The notes under the pieces are model-generated. The model searched no databases and was not told the origin of the DNA. It saw only the letters and a program-made list of their open reading frames with translations. Below are positions 18,380 to 28,243 of a DNA stretch of 64,000 nt, one piece after another. The stretch lies in assembly GCF_009707545.1 (NCBI RefSeq), contig NZ_WLYK01000001.1, forward strand, positions 1,612,001 through 1,676,000, read 5' to 3'. Position 1 is the first letter of the stretch. Every line of letters begins with the position of its first letter. Both the position numbers and the translations under genes were made by a program. The stretch is from Nakamurella alba. GTDB lineage: Bacteria; Actinomycetota; Actinomycetes; Mycobacteriales; Nakamurellaceae.

Positions 18380-20405
18380 AGGCCGGTGGTCGCGGGTCGC
18401 CGTGGCGCTGCCGGAGCATCTCCTGCTGGTGCTGTTGGGGACCTCGGTCGCGGTGTGCCTGGCACTGCTGACCGGGACGTTCCGGCCGGCGGTGGTCGTC
18501 CCCCTCGCGGTCCTGCTGTCGGTGCCGCTGGTCCGGCTCCGGCATCGCTGGATCTCCCCACAGATCTCACCGAGCACCACCGGGACCGCCGCCGGTGCGG
18601 CGGTGGCGGTCGGCATCGCCGTGGTCTGGGTGGTCGTGCAGTGGCAGTTCACCGGCGAGGCCATCGGCGTGGGGCGTGATCCGAGCCAGTACCTGCTGTC
18701 CGCGCTCCACCTCGTCGATCATCCGACCCGGGTGGTCTCCGTCGACCCCGGGCTGGTCGACCTGATCCGGCGGGTGCCGGGGCTGGTCGTCGACTTCAAC
18801 TACGCCGGCCGCACGCCGGACGAGGTCAACTTCGTCCAGGGCACCGGGCTGCTGCCCGGTCTGCTGGCCGTCGGTGGCTGGGTCGGCGGCCCGGCCGCGG
18901 TGGTGTCGGGGACGACCGTGCTCGGCGGCTTCGCACTGATCGGCACCTATGCGGCCGGCCGGCTGTTCCTCGGTCCGTGGTGGGGACTCGGACCGGTGGT
19001 CGCGCTCGCGGTCACGATGCCGCTGGCAGAGTTCGCAAGGACCCCGTACACCGAACCCGTCTCGCTGGCGCTCGCCGCAGCTCTGCTCGTTGCTCTCCAC
19101 CACGGGATCCGCCTCGCGGACCCGTGGCTCGTCGGGGTTGCCGGCGCCTTCGCCGGAGCGGCGATGATCGCCCGCATCGACGGGGCACTCACCACGGTGG
19201 CGGCCATGGTCGCGTTGGGCGTCGCCGGCATGGTCCTGACACTGCGGGGCGGCACCCGCGTCGGGCGGCTCGTCGCCGCCGGGGCGGCCGGCGCGGCGTT
19301 GACCGGCGGGCTCGGCTGGGCCGAGCTCCGGCTGCACAGCCCGGCGTACCTGGACGACCTGGCTGATCAGCTGGACCCGCTGCTGGCACTGCTGCCGGTG
19401 GCGGTCGTCCTCGGGCTGGCCGGGACCCGGCCGCCCGTGGCGCGGTGGGTCGCCCGGGTCGGTCGGCGGACCGTCCGATGGCTACCGGCAGTGGCGGGCC
19501 TGGCTGTGCTCGTGCTGCTGAGCCGGCCGTGGTGGTGGGCCGGCCACGGGATGACCGACGGCTACGTCCAGGCGGTCGCGGCGCGCCAGGAGATCGCCGG
19601 GCTGGAGATCGACGGCACCCGCAGCTACGACGAGCAGACGCTGAACTGGATGGCCTGGTACTTCGGATGGCCGGTACTGCTGCTGGGGCTGGCCGGCGCG
19701 GTGCTGTTGCTGCGGCGCGGGTTGCGCCGGCCCGACGCGGCGCTGCTGGCCTGCTGGACGGTGCCCGCGGTGGTGGCGGTGGTGTACCTCAACCGGGTCT
19801 CCATCACTCCGGACCAGATCTGGGCCTACCGGCGGCTGCTCCCCGTCCTCACCCCGGCACTGCTGATCGCCGCGTGGTTCCTGGTGAGGGCGGTGACGCG
19901 CCGCGTGTCGACGCGATGGGTCCGGACCACCATCACGGCGGTCGCCGTCGCGGTCACGCTCGTCGACGCGGCCTGGTCCTGGCAGGGGCTGTTCCCCGTC
20001 CGGGAGGGCACCGGCGTCGCGGCCGCCGTCCGGAAGGTGTGCGCCGCCGCCGACGGCGGGTTGCTGGTGCAGGCCGGCCCGGCCCCGGCGGTGGGCACGC
20101 TGCTACCCGCCTACCAGCAGGCGTGCGGCCTCCGGGCGCTGGCGGTGGACACCGCGGATCCCCGCGCGCTCGCTGTCATCGCCGGTGAGTGGACCGGCGG
20201 CCCGGTCACCGTGGTCGTCTCGGATCCCTCCATCGCCGTCTGGACGCAGCCGGCGGGAGACCCCGATGTGGTGGTCGACTACGTGGAGTGGGAATCACCG
20301 CTGGACCGCAAGCCGTCCGAGGCGGTGCCGCAGCGGCTGCAGCTCTGGATCGGCACGCTCGGCGCCGACGGGGAACTGGCGGCCGGTCCTACAGGCGCTC
20401 CCTGA
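18375..20405 (+). CDS. GT-C-like polytopic membrane glycosyltransferase (probable)
   Basis: A 676-residue protein with about twelve hydrophobic helices and a soluble C-terminal part from about residue 555. An early external loop contains [20 protein letters not shown], an acidic DP motif like the first-loop catalytic aspartate of GT-C/ArnT-like lipid-sugar transferases, followed by [20 protein letters not shown]. The substrate is unknown; polyprenyl-phosphate sugars are usual donors for such proteins. ATG 18375 lies inside a repeat element and has no clear ribosome site, so the true start may be one of the GTG codons slightly downstream. Its last 17 bases overlap the convergent nfo gene. Confidence 0.75.
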   Translation: MAGRWSRVAVALPEHLLLVLLGTSVAVCLALLTGTFRPAVVVPLAVLLSVPLVRLRHRWISPQISPSTTGTAAGAAVAVGIAVVWVVVQWQFTGEAIGVGRDPSQYLLSALHLVDHPTRVVSVDPGLVDLIRRVPGLVVDFNYAGRTPDEVNFVQGTGLLPGLLAVGGWVGGPAAVVSGTTVLGGFALIGTYAAGRLFLGPWWGLGPVVALAVTMPLAEFARTPYTEPVSLALAAALLVALHHGIRLADPWLVGVAGAFAGAAMIARIDGALTTVAAMVALGVAGMVLTLRGGTRVGRLVAAGAAGAALTGGLGWAELRLHSPAYLDDLADQLDPLLALLPVAVVLGLAGTRPPVARWVARVGRRTVRWLPAVAGLAVLVLLSRPWWWAGHGMTDGYVQAVAARQEIAGLEIDGTRSYDEQTLNWMAWYFGWPVLLLGLAGAVLLLRRGLRRPDAALLACWTVPAVVAVVYLNRVSITPDQIWAYRRLLPVLTPALLIAAWFLVRAVTRRVSTRWVRTTITAVAVAVTLVDAAWSWQGLFPVREGTGVAAAVRKVCAAADGGLLVQAGPAPAVGTLLPAYQQACGLRALAVDTADPRALAVIAGEWTGGPVTVVVSDPSIAVWTQPAGDPDVVVDYVEWESPLDRKPSEAVPQRLQLWIGTLGADGELAAGPTGAP

Positions 20406-21186
20406 GCCAGTCGATGTCGGCCTTCTGACCTTCCACGCCGCCCGGGGTCTCGACGACCACCGGGGCCTGCGCGGCGGCGACGGCGGCGGCCAATGCGTCG
20501 GCGTCCGCGAAGCCGTCGCCCAGGTTGGCGTGGCGGTCGGCGCCGGAGTCGAACTCGTCGCGGGAGTCGTTGGCATGCACCAGGTCGATCCGGCCGGTGA
20601 TGGCCTTGACCCGGTCGACGATGCCGGCCAGCTCCTCACCACCGGCGTGGGCGTGGCAGGTGTCCAGGCAGAAGCCGACGGTGTCGCCGCCCTTCGCGGT
20701 GCCGATCGCGTCCCACAACTCGGCGATCCGGTCCAGGTGCCGGGCCATCGCCCGGTCGCCGCCGGCGGTGTTCTCGATGAGCAGCGGGATCGGCATCTCC
20801 AGGCCGTCGATGCACTTGCGCCAGTTGTCGATCCCGAGGGACGGGTCGTCCTTGGCCAGCACGTGGCCGCCGTGCACGATGAGCCCGGCCGCGCCGATCT
20901 CCGCGGCCGCGTTCATGTGCTGCTGCAACAGCTTCCGGCTCGGGATGCGGATCCGGTTGTTCGAGGTGGCCACGTTGATCACATACGGCGCGTGCACGTA
21001 GAGCCGGATCCCGGCGTCCGCCGCCGCCTGCTTCAGTGCCTCCGGCCCGGCCTCGTAGGCCAGCTCCGGTCCCTTGTAGCCCTGGGGGTCACCGAGGAAG
21101 AACTGGGAGAGGCCGGCGCCGCGGGCGGCCGCCTCGGCCACCGGGTCCAGCTGGTCGACATGTGCTCCGAGGACGAGTGCGCTCAC
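20389..21186 (-). CDS. nfo: Endonuclease IV family protein (AP endonuclease / deoxyribonuclease IV)
   Basis: About 265 residues of TIM-barrel AP endonuclease type, which cleaves DNA at abasic sites using three zinc ions. Ligand motifs are recognisable: [12 protein letters not shown] near residue 105, [11 protein letters not shown] near 135, [13 protein letters not shown] near 175 and [20 protein letters not shown] near 205. GTG 21186 is used as start; an in-frame TTG three codons earlier is equally possible because neither has a good ribosome site. Its 3' end overlaps the convergent membrane gene by 17 bases. Confidence 0.88.
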   Translation of the reverse strand: MSALVLGAHVDQLDPVAEAAARGAGLSQFFLGDPQGYKGPELAYEAGPEALKQAAADAGIRLYVHAPYVINVATSNNRIRIPSRKLLQQHMNAAAEIGAAGLIVHGGHVLAKDDPSLGIDNWRKCIDGLEMPIPLLIENTAGGDRAMARHLDRIAELWDAIGTAKGGDTVGFCLDTCHAHAGGEELAGIVDRVKAITGRIDLVHANDSRDEFDSGADRHANLGDGFADADALAAAVAAAQAPVVVETPGGVEGQKADIDWLRERL

Positions 21187-21249
21187 GTCGACCAATCTAG
21201 GCCCGGGGTCCGACAGCCGGATCCGCGTCAGGAAGCGGGGCAGCCGGGG

Positions 21250-22212
21250 CTAGACCGGCGCGCCGACAGCGACCGCGGGCCGCTCCCGGGTGGCGAACAG
21301 CATCGCCGCCGCCGCGCCGACCAGCAACACCGCGCCGGCCACGTGCGCCACGACCAGCGCCTCCGGGACTCCGGTCGCGTACTGCACCAGGCCGATGAGG
21401 CCCTGGCCGGCGGTCACGCCGACCAGGATCCAGGACCGGCGGATCAGCTTCCGCGGGGCCTTCACCGCGAGGAAGCCGACGGTCAGCGCGACCAGCAGGC
21501 CGATGTAGGTGAACATCAGATCGGCGTGGATCTGGGCGAGCGTGCGCACCGGCAACTCGAGTCGCGGGGTCTCGGCGTCCCCGCCGTGCGGTCCGGCCGC
21601 GGTGACCAGGGTGCCCGCCACGCAGAGCGCGCCCAACACCACCACGGTCACCCGGGCCAGCACCACCAGGGGTTTCGGTACCACCGGCCGGGCCGGGGCG
21701 TCCGGCTCGCCCAGCCGCACCACCACCGCGATGGCGAAGAACAGCAACACCAGCGAGACGAGCATGTGCGGGGCGACGGTCCACCAGGTCAGCTCGGTCC
21801 GCACCACCACACCGCCCCAGACCGCCTGGAACAGCACGCCGAGCGGACCGGCGAGGGCGAGCCGGACCACGGAGCTGCGCCGCGGGCGCGCCAACCAGGC
21901 GAACAGGAAGGTGCCGAGCGAGGCGATCAGCACCACACCGGTCAGCGTCCGGTTGCCGAACTCGATCGCCTGGTGAATGCCCTCCAGCCCGGTGCGGGCC
22001 TCCGGGATCAGCGTGCCCGGCTGGCACTCCGGCCAGGTCTCGCAGCCGAGGCCGGATCCGGTGACCCGCACGGTCGCGCCGGTCACCGCGATCCCGCCGT
22101 TGGAGATCACCGCTGCCCAGGCGAACACCTTGAGCAGGGTCGGGCTGCGGAACCACGGGCTGCCGGCGGCGGCCGCGCCGGTGGCGGAGGGGGACGTTTC
22201 GGTCAGTGCCAT
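21250..22212 (-). CDS. ctaA: Heme A synthase (COX15/CtaA family)
   Basis: A 320-residue membrane protein with about eight helices, converting heme O to heme A. The first external loop carries the cysteine pair in GSGLGCETWPECQPGT, and heme-ligand histidines are seen in GIHQAIEFGNRTLTG, VAPHMLVSL, QIHADLMFTY and VVAHVAGAVLL. ATG 22212 overlaps the ABC permease by ten bases, so it is the last gene of the mptB-ABC-ABC-ctaA operon. The same order is found in mycobacteria (Rv1459c to Rv1456c, from memory), and the conserved link hints that the ABC pair supports heme or cytochrome maturation. Confidence 0.93.
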   Translation of the reverse strand: MALTETSPSATGAAAAGSPWFRSPTLLKVFAWAAVISNGGIAVTGATVRVTGSGLGCETWPECQPGTLIPEARTGLEGIHQAIEFGNRTLTGVVLIASLGTFLFAWLARPRRSSVVRLALAGPLGVLFQAVWGGVVVRTELTWWTVAPHMLVSLVLLFFAIAVVVRLGEPDAPARPVVPKPLVVLARVTVVVLGALCVAGTLVTAAGPHGGDAETPRLELPVRTLAQIHADLMFTYIGLLVALTVGFLAVKAPRKLIRRSWILVGVTAGQGLIGLVQYATGVPEALVVAHVAGAVLLVGAAAAMLFATRERPAVAVGAPV

Positions 22213-22994
22213 CGGAACCACCGTACTGTCCCGACGGTGCCGATCAGGACCCATGCGAGCAGCACCACGGGCGGCAGCAGACCCGGCCCGGTGCCGTCGG
22301 TGAGCACGGCGCGCAGCCCGGTGGTGAGGGCGCCGGTCGGGGTCAGCTCACCGATCGTGCGGAGCGCCGACGGGGCGTCCGAGAGCGGGATCACCACCCC
22401 GCCCAGCCCGATCAGCACCAGCCAGACCAGGTTCGCCAGCGCCAGCACCGCCTCGGCCCGCAGGGTGCCGCCGACCAGCAGGGCCAGCGCGACGAACGCG
22501 GCCGCACCGAGCACGACCAGCAGCACCGCCCACGCGGCGTTGCCGTGCGGCTGCCAGCCCAGCGCCAGCGCGACGCCGCCGAGCAGGATCATCTGCAGCA
22601 CCAGAACACCGAGGGTGGCCAGACACTTGGCGCCGACCAGCTGCAATCGGCCGACACCGGCCGCGGCCAGCCGCTTCAGCACGCCGTAGCGCCGGTCGAA
22701 GCCCGTTGTGATCGCCTGCGAGGTGAAGGCGGTGGACATCACCGCGAGCACCAGGACACCGGGCGTGACCACATCGATGCGGCGGCCGTCGAGGTCGACG
22801 AACGTGGTGAGGGTCAGACCGAGCAGGACCGCCAGCGGGATCACCACGGCGAGCAGCAACTGCTCCCCGTTGCGCAGCAGCAGGGTGAGCTCGAACCGGG
22901 CCGCGGCGAGGACCGCCCGGCCGGCAGGCGCGGGCTCCGGGCGCGGCAGGAAGGTGCCCGGTGCGAACGTCGCTCCGGGGACAGGTGCGGTCAT
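22203..22994 (-). CDS. ABC-2 type transporter permease
   Basis: 263 residues, six predicted helices, no nucleotide-binding motif; the DrrB-like ABC-2 export permease pattern (FELTLLLRNGEQLLLAVVIP, then TAFTSQAITTGFDRRYGVLK). The ATG overlaps the stop of the ATPase gene (ATGA) and its own 3' end overlaps ctaA, so the three should be made together. Substrate unknown; the antibiotic-export label often given to mycobacterial homologues is not supported by context here. Confidence 0.92.
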   Translation of the reverse strand: MTAPVPGATFAPGTFLPRPEPAPAGRAVLAAARFELTLLLRNGEQLLLAVVIPLAVLLGLTLTTFVDLDGRRIDVVTPGVLVLAVMSTAFTSQAITTGFDRRYGVLKRLAAAGVGRLQLVGAKCLATLGVLVLQMILLGGVALALGWQPHGNAAWAVLLVVLGAAAFVALALLVGGTLRAEAVLALANLVWLVLIGLGGVVIPLSDAPSALRTIGELTPTGALTTGLRAVLTDGTGPGLLPPVVLLAWVLIGTVGTVRWFRWH

Positions 22995-23953
22995 CCGCGC
23001 AGGGCCCTTCCGGTCAGTTCCAGGTAGACGTCCTCGAGCCGGCGCTCACCCGCGTCCAGCCCGGTCGGCATCACGCCCATCCGAGCGCAGAACGAGGTGA
23101 CGGTGGCCATGGTGGCCGGGGTGATGTCGCCCTCCACCAGATAGCGGCCCGGCCGCGGCTCGCTGACCACGAACCCGTCCGGCAGCGCGGTACGCAGCGG
23201 CGCCAGGTCCAGCGCGGTCGGAGCGCCGAAGCGGAGCGTGCGTTCCTGCCCGGCGGTCAGCTCCTCGGTGGTGCCCGAGGCGACCACCCGGCCGTGATCG
23301 ACGATGACGATCCGGTCGGCGAGCAGCTCCGCTTCGTCCAGCAGGTGCGTGGTCAACAGGATGCCCACGCCGTCGGCCCGGGCGCTGCGCAGCAGGTCCC
23401 AGACCAGATGACGCGCCTGCGGATCCATGCCGGCGGTCGGCTCGTCCAGGAACAGCAGCTCCGGCCGGCCCACCAGCGCCATCGCCAGACCCAGCCGTTG
23501 CACCTGGCCGCCGGACAGCCGGCGGACCGGCGTGCGGGTGGCGTCGGTGAGACCGAGAACATCCAGCAGCCAACGGGTGTCGAGCGGATCCCGGGAGGAT
23601 GCGGCGACCAGGTCGAGCATCTCGCCGGTGCGCGCCGAGCCGTGCGCCCCGCCGGCCTGCAACATCACCCCGATCCGCGGCCGCAGCTGTGCGGCCTGCT
23701 TCCAGGGATCGAGTCCGAGCACCCGGACGGTGCCGGCGTCGGGCCGGGCGAACCCCTCGCAGATCTCCACGGTGGTGGTCTTGCCGGCGCCGTTCGGTCC
23801 GAGCAGGGCCAGCATCTGCCCGCGGGGCAGGGTGAAGGACAGGCCGTCCACGGCGGTGAGATCGCCGTAGCGCCGGACCAGCCCGTCGACCTCGATGGCC
23901 GGGCCGGTCGCGGGGTCCTCCGCCGCCGGGTACTCGCTCCGCACCGCACTCAC
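22991..23953 (-). CDS. ABC transporter ATP-binding protein
   Basis: A 320-residue DrrA-like ATPase: Walker A LLGPNGAGKTTT, signature LSGGQVQRLGLA, Walker B LLFLDEPTAGMD and switch histidine LTTHLLDEAE, followed by an extra C-terminal domain of about 90 residues typical of this subfamily. The GTG start overlaps the mptB stop (GTGA). With the next gene it forms a two-component exporter (dimer of each). Confidence 0.94.
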   Translation of the reverse strand: MSAVRSEYPAAEDPATGPAIEVDGLVRRYGDLTAVDGLSFTLPRGQMLALLGPNGAGKTTTVEICEGFARPDAGTVRVLGLDPWKQAAQLRPRIGVMLQAGGAHGSARTGEMLDLVAASSRDPLDTRWLLDVLGLTDATRTPVRRLSGGQVQRLGLAMALVGRPELLFLDEPTAGMDPQARHLVWDLLRSARADGVGILLTTHLLDEAELLADRIVIVDHGRVVASGTTEELTAGQERTLRFGAPTALDLAPLRTALPDGFVVSEPRPGRYLVEGDITPATMATVTSFCARMGVMPTGLDAGERRLEDVYLELTGRALRG

Positions 23954-25713
23954 GAGGCATCAGAGTAAGGACTCGCGGCGGCCTCTCCGGCCACCGACCG
24001 CCGGGGCGGCCGGCGGAACCGGGCGAGCGGCGAGGCCGGGGCGCCGGCGGGCAACCCGTCGCCGCGGCGCAGCAGCAGCAGCACACCGCCGACGACCACG
24101 GCGCCGACCGCCACCGCCTGGAAGATCGTGAACACCGGGATGGTGGCCCCGTTCGGCATGATGATCACCGCGAACACGGTGGTCAGCCAGATGGTCGCCC
24201 GCCGGTACCCGGACAGCCCGGTCGAGGCCGCCAGCGGCAGCGCCGCCCACAGCAGGTACCAGGGCTGGATCACCGGCCCGAGCAGCACGAACGCGCCGAG
24301 TGCCAGGCCCAGACCCTGGATCGGCTCGAGGATCCGGCCGCTGCGGCCGGGCCGCCAGCACCGCCAGAGCACCACCAGGGCGAGCAGCGCGCCCAGCGCG
24401 GTCCCGACCGGCTGCATGACGTCGATGGCCGCGGAGCTGTGGTCGCCGAGCCCCAGCAGCAGCCCGATCTGCCCCGCCCCGGCGCCGAGCGTGGTGGACA
24501 CCGACAGGAAGCTGCGGACCGATCCCGGGGTGTTCAACGCGCTGATCCAGCCGAGTCCGACCCCGGCCCAGAGCGTCAGCACGGCGAAGACGGCCAGGGT
24601 CGTCGCGCCCACCACGAGTGCCCAACGCCACAGATCCGCCCAGCGACCACCGGCGCGCCGGGCCAGCGCGACCACCAGGAACGCCAGCGCCATCGCGGCG
24701 GTCGCCTTCACTCCGACGCCCACGGTGATCAGTGCGCTGCCGGCGACGACCCGCAGCCACGGCCGCTCGTGCAGCCAGGGCGGATCCTGCGGTCCGTCGG
24801 CCGTGCGCCCGAGCGCGACCACCAGGCCGGCCAGCATGAAGCCGAGCATCAGCGCCTCGTTGTGCGCACCGGCGACCAGATGGAAGAGCAGGACCGGGTT
24901 GAGGGCCCCGAGCCAGAGGGCGGCCACCGGGTCGATCCCGCAGCGACGGGCCAGCCGGGGGAGCGCCCAGACGATCATCGCCACCCCGAGCAGTTCGACC
25001 AGTCGCTGCACCAGCACCCCGGCCACTACCGAGTCGCCGGTGATCGCGACCACACCGCGGGCGATCAGCAGGAAGGCCGGACCGTAGGGGCTGGTCGTGT
25101 GCTGCCACCGGGCGTCGACCTGGTGGGCCAGCGGATCCCCGTCGCCGAGGGCGTCGTACGGGCCCTGGGCGTAGGGGTCGAGGCCGTTGGCCATCATCTG
25201 GCCGACGGCGAGATAGCTGTAGCTGTCCCGGGAGAAGATCGGCGGGGTGATCAGCAGCGGGACCGACCACATCGCGAGGGTGTGGGTGAGCTGGGTCCGG
25301 GACAGTCGCCGTTCCCGACCGGGTCGGGAGAGCCGGCCGATGAGGAACCAGCAGAGCACCAGCAGCCCGATGCCGGCGTAGGAGCAGGCGAGCGCGGCCG
25401 GACCGAGCCGGGACAGCAGGCCGATCACCCGCAGCCCGTCGAGCGGGTTGGGGATCGGGGTGGCCGCACCGTAGGACGAGGTCGAGCCGACCGCCATCAG
25501 CAGGGCGCCGACAGTGCCCCAGCGGCGCAGGCGCCCGAGCCGGCGCCGGTCCGCCACGTCCAGCGGCGCCGACGCCGGCACGTGGTGCCCGGGCTCCGCG
25601 GCCGGTCGGGCGGGCGGGTCGTCGGCGTGGAACGTGTCGGCTGCGGCCGGGGTGTCGGCGGGCACGATCGGGCCGGGGGCAGTGCCCTTCGCCGCGCCGG
25701 TCGAGCTCACCAC
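23950..25713 (-). CDS. mptB: Alpha-1,6-mannosyltransferase, MptB-like GT-C enzyme
   Basis: 587 residues: a Pro/Ala-rich cytosolic N-terminal tail of about 60, then about thirteen helices. The first large external loop has IFSRDSYSYLAVGQMMANG followed by GLDPYAQGP, the acidic loop and DPY signature of polyprenol-phosphomannose-dependent mannosyltransferases that build the lipomannan core outside the membrane. Position next to sufR and upstream of the ABC pair and ctaA matches mycobacterial mptB (Rv1459c). Two successive GTG codons (25713, 25710) are possible starts. Substrate is inferred from family and synteny. Confidence 0.85.
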   Translation of the reverse strand: MVSSTGAAKGTAPGPIVPADTPAAADTFHADDPPARPAAEPGHHVPASAPLDVADRRRLGRLRRWGTVGALLMAVGSTSSYGAATPIPNPLDGLRVIGLLSRLGPAALACSYAGIGLLVLCWFLIGRLSRPGRERRLSRTQLTHTLAMWSVPLLITPPIFSRDSYSYLAVGQMMANGLDPYAQGPYDALGDGDPLAHQVDARWQHTTSPYGPAFLLIARGVVAITGDSVVAGVLVQRLVELLGVAMIVWALPRLARRCGIDPVAALWLGALNPVLLFHLVAGAHNEALMLGFMLAGLVVALGRTADGPQDPPWLHERPWLRVVAGSALITVGVGVKATAAMALAFLVVALARRAGGRWADLWRWALVVGATTLAVFAVLTLWAGVGLGWISALNTPGSVRSFLSVSTTLGAGAGQIGLLLGLGDHSSAAIDVMQPVGTALGALLALVVLWRCWRPGRSGRILEPIQGLGLALGAFVLLGPVIQPWYLLWAALPLAASTGLSGYRRATIWLTTVFAVIIMPNGATIPVFTIFQAVAVGAVVVGGVLLLLRRGDGLPAGAPASPLARFRRPPRRSVAGEAAASPYSDAS

Positions 25714-25846
25714 CGGATTCTATGGTCCGGTCGGATCCGGCCCCCGCGATCGCGAGGCCAGGGCACCCTGCGGTGCCGCAGCCGCGCGTCAATGGGCGAG
25801 TCGCAGGTCACGCGCTCATGACGGTGTGATGCTCCGGAAGCTGTGA

Positions 25847-25865
25847 CGAGGTAAGGCTTGCCTGA
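25847..25865 (+). promoter_or_regulatory. DtxR/IdeR-like iron box upstream of sufR
   Basis: cgaggtaaggcttgcctga matches 13 of 19 positions of the iron-box consensus TTAGGTTAGGCTAACCTAA and keeps the inner dyad aggc-tt-gcct. It lies about 70 bases before the sufR start in the mptB/sufR divergent region. Iron control of SUF genes is biologically sensible; binding is inferred. Confidence 0.45.
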
Positions 25866-25924
25866 GTGACGTGCGCAACGTACAGTGCCCGGCCGGTGCT
25901 TTGAAGATCGCCCGGAAAAAGGTC

Positions 25925-25939
25925 ACACTGGTGTTGTGA
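25925..25939 (+). promoter_or_regulatory. SufR operator overlapping the sufR start codon
   Basis: ACACT-ggtgt-TGTGA fits exactly the ACACT-N5-TGTGA inverted repeat reported for mycobacterial SufR (from memory). Its right half contains the GTG start of sufR, so bound repressor would sit on the transcript start or first codon and autoregulate the whole suf operon. Confidence 0.75.
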
Positions 25940-26781
25940 AAACGGCGACCCGCACCCGTGAGGGTGTCCCCGCGGTGCCGTCGGTGCACCCGGACAAGGG
26001 TCGTGACCAGGCAGAACACGCCGAGCTGAAGACCCGCGAGGCAGTCGTCGAGGCGCTGCTCGCGGAAGGCCCGGCCACCGCCGGAACCCTCGCCACCCGG
26101 CTGGGCATCTCGGCGGCCGGCATCCGCCGACACCTGGACCAGCTGCTGGCCGAGGGGGCGGTGATCACCCGGGAGGCGCACGCCGCCGGACCGCGGGGTC
26201 GCGGTCGTCCGGCCAAGGCCTACCTGCTCACCGAGACCGGCCGGTCCCGGTTGCCGCACTCCTACGACGACATCGCGGTGCAGGCGCTGGAGTTCCTCGC
26301 CGAGTCCGCAGGTCCGGAAGCGGTCGAGGCCTTCGCCCGCCGCCGGGCCGAGGCTCTGGTCGAGCCGTACCTGGCGGACCTGGCCGCCACCGAGGACCTG
26401 CACGAGCGGGTCGAGATCCTGTCCCGGGCGCTCACCGCCGGCGGTTTCGCTGCCAGCGTCGAGCGGGTCGGCGTGGGGGAGCAGCTCTGCCAGCACCACT
26501 GCCCGGTGGCCACCGTCGCCGGTCGTTTCCCGCAGCTCTGCGAGGCGGAATTCGCCGTGCTGTCGGAGGCGTTGGGCAGTTACGCGCAACGGCTCGCCAC
26601 GATCGCCCGTGGTGACTCGTTCTGCACCACCTTCATCCCCGTCGGGGCCGCCGGTCTGACCGTGCGCGCCGGTTCCGGCGGTACCGACGGTGCTTCCCCT
26701 GCCGCGGGGGCACCACACGCGCGCACCGCACGGCCGACCGCCGCATCGGCCCCGACTGAACAGGGAAGGACCACGTCGTGA
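25936..26781 (+). CDS. sufR: Iron-sulfur cluster-sensing repressor SufR
   Basis: 281 residues. The N-terminal winged helix-turn-helix ([20 protein letters not shown]) and a cysteine cluster near residue 195, CQHHC followed by C 13 residues later (PQLCEAEF), match the [4Fe-4S]-binding SufR family, which represses suf genes when clusters are sufficient. The tail after residue about 245 is Ala/Thr-rich and not conserved. GTG 25936 is used because it precedes the domain closely; no Shine-Dalgarno is evident and the operator covers it, so the mRNA may be leaderless. The stop overlaps the sufB start (GTGA). Confidence 0.92.
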   Translation: MKTATRTREGVPAVPSVHPDKGRDQAEHAELKTREAVVEALLAEGPATAGTLATRLGISAAGIRRHLDQLLAEGAVITREAHAAGPRGRGRPAKAYLLTETGRSRLPHSYDDIAVQALEFLAESAGPEAVEAFARRRAEALVEPYLADLAATEDLHERVEILSRALTAGGFAASVERVGVGEQLCQHHCPVATVAGRFPQLCEAEFAVLSEALGSYAQRLATIARGDSFCTTFIPVGAAGLTVRAGSGGTDGASPAAGAPHARTARPTAASAPTEQGRTTS

Positions 26782-28241
26782 CGACTGCTCCGGAACGCCT
26801 CGATACCGCTGTGTCCGACAGCGCTGCACCGGCCATGACCCAGGCCGAGACGATCGACACGTTGGGTCGGTACGCCTTCGGGTGGGCCGACGCCGATGTC
26901 GCCGGCGCCTCCGCGCGGCGGGGTCTGAACGAGGACGTGGTGCGGGACATCTCCGCCAAGAAGAGCGAGCCGGAATGGATGCTCGAGCGGCGTCTCAAGG
27001 CGCTGAAGCTCTTCGAGCGCCAGCCGATGCCGAGCTGGGGCGGCGACCTGTCGGGCATCGACTTCGACAACATCAAGTACTTCGTCCGGTCCGGCGAGAA
27101 GCAGGCGGCCTCCTGGGAGGAGCTGCCCGACGACATCAAGAACACCTACGACCGTCTCGGCATCCCCGAGGCCGAGAAGCAGCGCCTGGTCTCGGGTGTC
27201 GCCGCGCAGTACGAGTCCGAGGTGGTGTACCACTCCATCCAGAAGGACCTCGAGGACCAGGGTGTCATCTTCCTGGACACCGACTCCGGCCTCCGTGAGC
27301 ACCCGGAGATCTTCGAGGAGTACTTCGGCTCAGTCATCCCGTCCGGCGACAACAAGTTCTCCGCGCTGAACACCGCGGTCTGGTCCGGCGGCTCGTTCGT
27401 CTACGTCCCCAAGGGCGTGCACGTCGACATCCCGCTGCAGGCCTACTTCCGGATCAACACCGAGAACATGGGCCAGTTCGAGCGGACGCTGATCATCGTC
27501 GACGAGGACGCCTACGTGCACTACGTCGAGGGCTGCACCGCGCCGATCTACAAGTCCGACTCGCTGCACTCCGCGGTCGTCGAGATCATCGTGCGCAAGG
27601 GTGGCCGCTGCCGGTACACCACCATCCAGAACTGGTCGAACAACGTCTACAACCTGGTCACCAAGCGGGCCAAGGCCGAGGCGGGCGCGACCATGGAGTG
27701 GGTTGACGGCAACATCGGCTCCAAGGTGACCATGAAGTACCCGTCGGTCTGGATGACCGGTGAGCACGCCAAGGGCGAGGTCATGTCGATCGCGTTCGCC
27801 GGCGAGGGCCAGCACCAGGACACCGGCGCGAAGATGCTGCACCTGGCGCCGCACACGTCGTCGACGATCATCAGCAAGTCGGTCTCCCGTGGCGGCGGCC
27901 GTACCTCGTACCGCGGCCTGGTCCGGGTGAACCCCGGTGCGCACCACAGCAAGTCGACGGTCAAGTGCGACGCCCTGTTGGTGGACACCGTCTCCCGGTC
28001 GGACACCTACCCCTACGTCGACGTCCGCGAGGACGACGTCGCGATGGGCCATGAGGCCACCGTCTCCAAGGTCTCCGAGGAGCAGCTCTTCTACCTGATG
28101 AGCCGTGGACTCACCGAGGACGAGGCGATGGCGATGATCGTGCGCGGCTTCGTCGAGCCGATCGCGCGCGAGCTGCCCATGGAGTACGCCCTCGAGCTGA
28201 ACCGCCTGATCGAACTGCAGATGGAAGGAGCGGTGGGCTGA
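26778..28241 (+). CDS. sufB: Fe-S cluster assembly scaffold SufB
   Basis: 487 residues, full length and without the intein found in some mycobacterial SufB. It forms the SufBC2D scaffold on which Fe-S clusters are assembled before transfer to apo-proteins. Typical segments: [37 protein letters not shown], the [15 protein letters not shown] cysteine region and C-terminal [21 protein letters not shown]. The GTG start at 26778 overlaps sufR and has GGGAAGGA just upstream. Confidence 0.97.
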   Translation: MTTAPERLDTAVSDSAAPAMTQAETIDTLGRYAFGWADADVAGASARRGLNEDVVRDISAKKSEPEWMLERRLKALKLFERQPMPSWGGDLSGIDFDNIKYFVRSGEKQAASWEELPDDIKNTYDRLGIPEAEKQRLVSGVAAQYESEVVYHSIQKDLEDQGVIFLDTDSGLREHPEIFEEYFGSVIPSGDNKFSALNTAVWSGGSFVYVPKGVHVDIPLQAYFRINTENMGQFERTLIIVDEDAYVHYVEGCTAPIYKSDSLHSAVVEIIVRKGGRCRYTTIQNWSNNVYNLVTKRAKAEAGATMEWVDGNIGSKVTMKYPSVWMTGEHAKGEVMSIAFAGEGQHQDTGAKMLHLAPHTSSTIISKSVSRGGGRTSYRGLVRVNPGAHHSKSTVKCDALLVDTVSRSDTYPYVDVREDDVAMGHEATVSKVSEEQLFYLMSRGLTEDEAMAMIVRGFVEPIARELPMEYALELNRLIELQMEGAVG

Positions 28242-28243
28242 CC

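Noticed and set aside
26778-28241. Possible intein in SufB as in some mycobacteria
   Set aside because: The protein is 487 residues and collinear with intein-free SufB; no splicing motifs are present.
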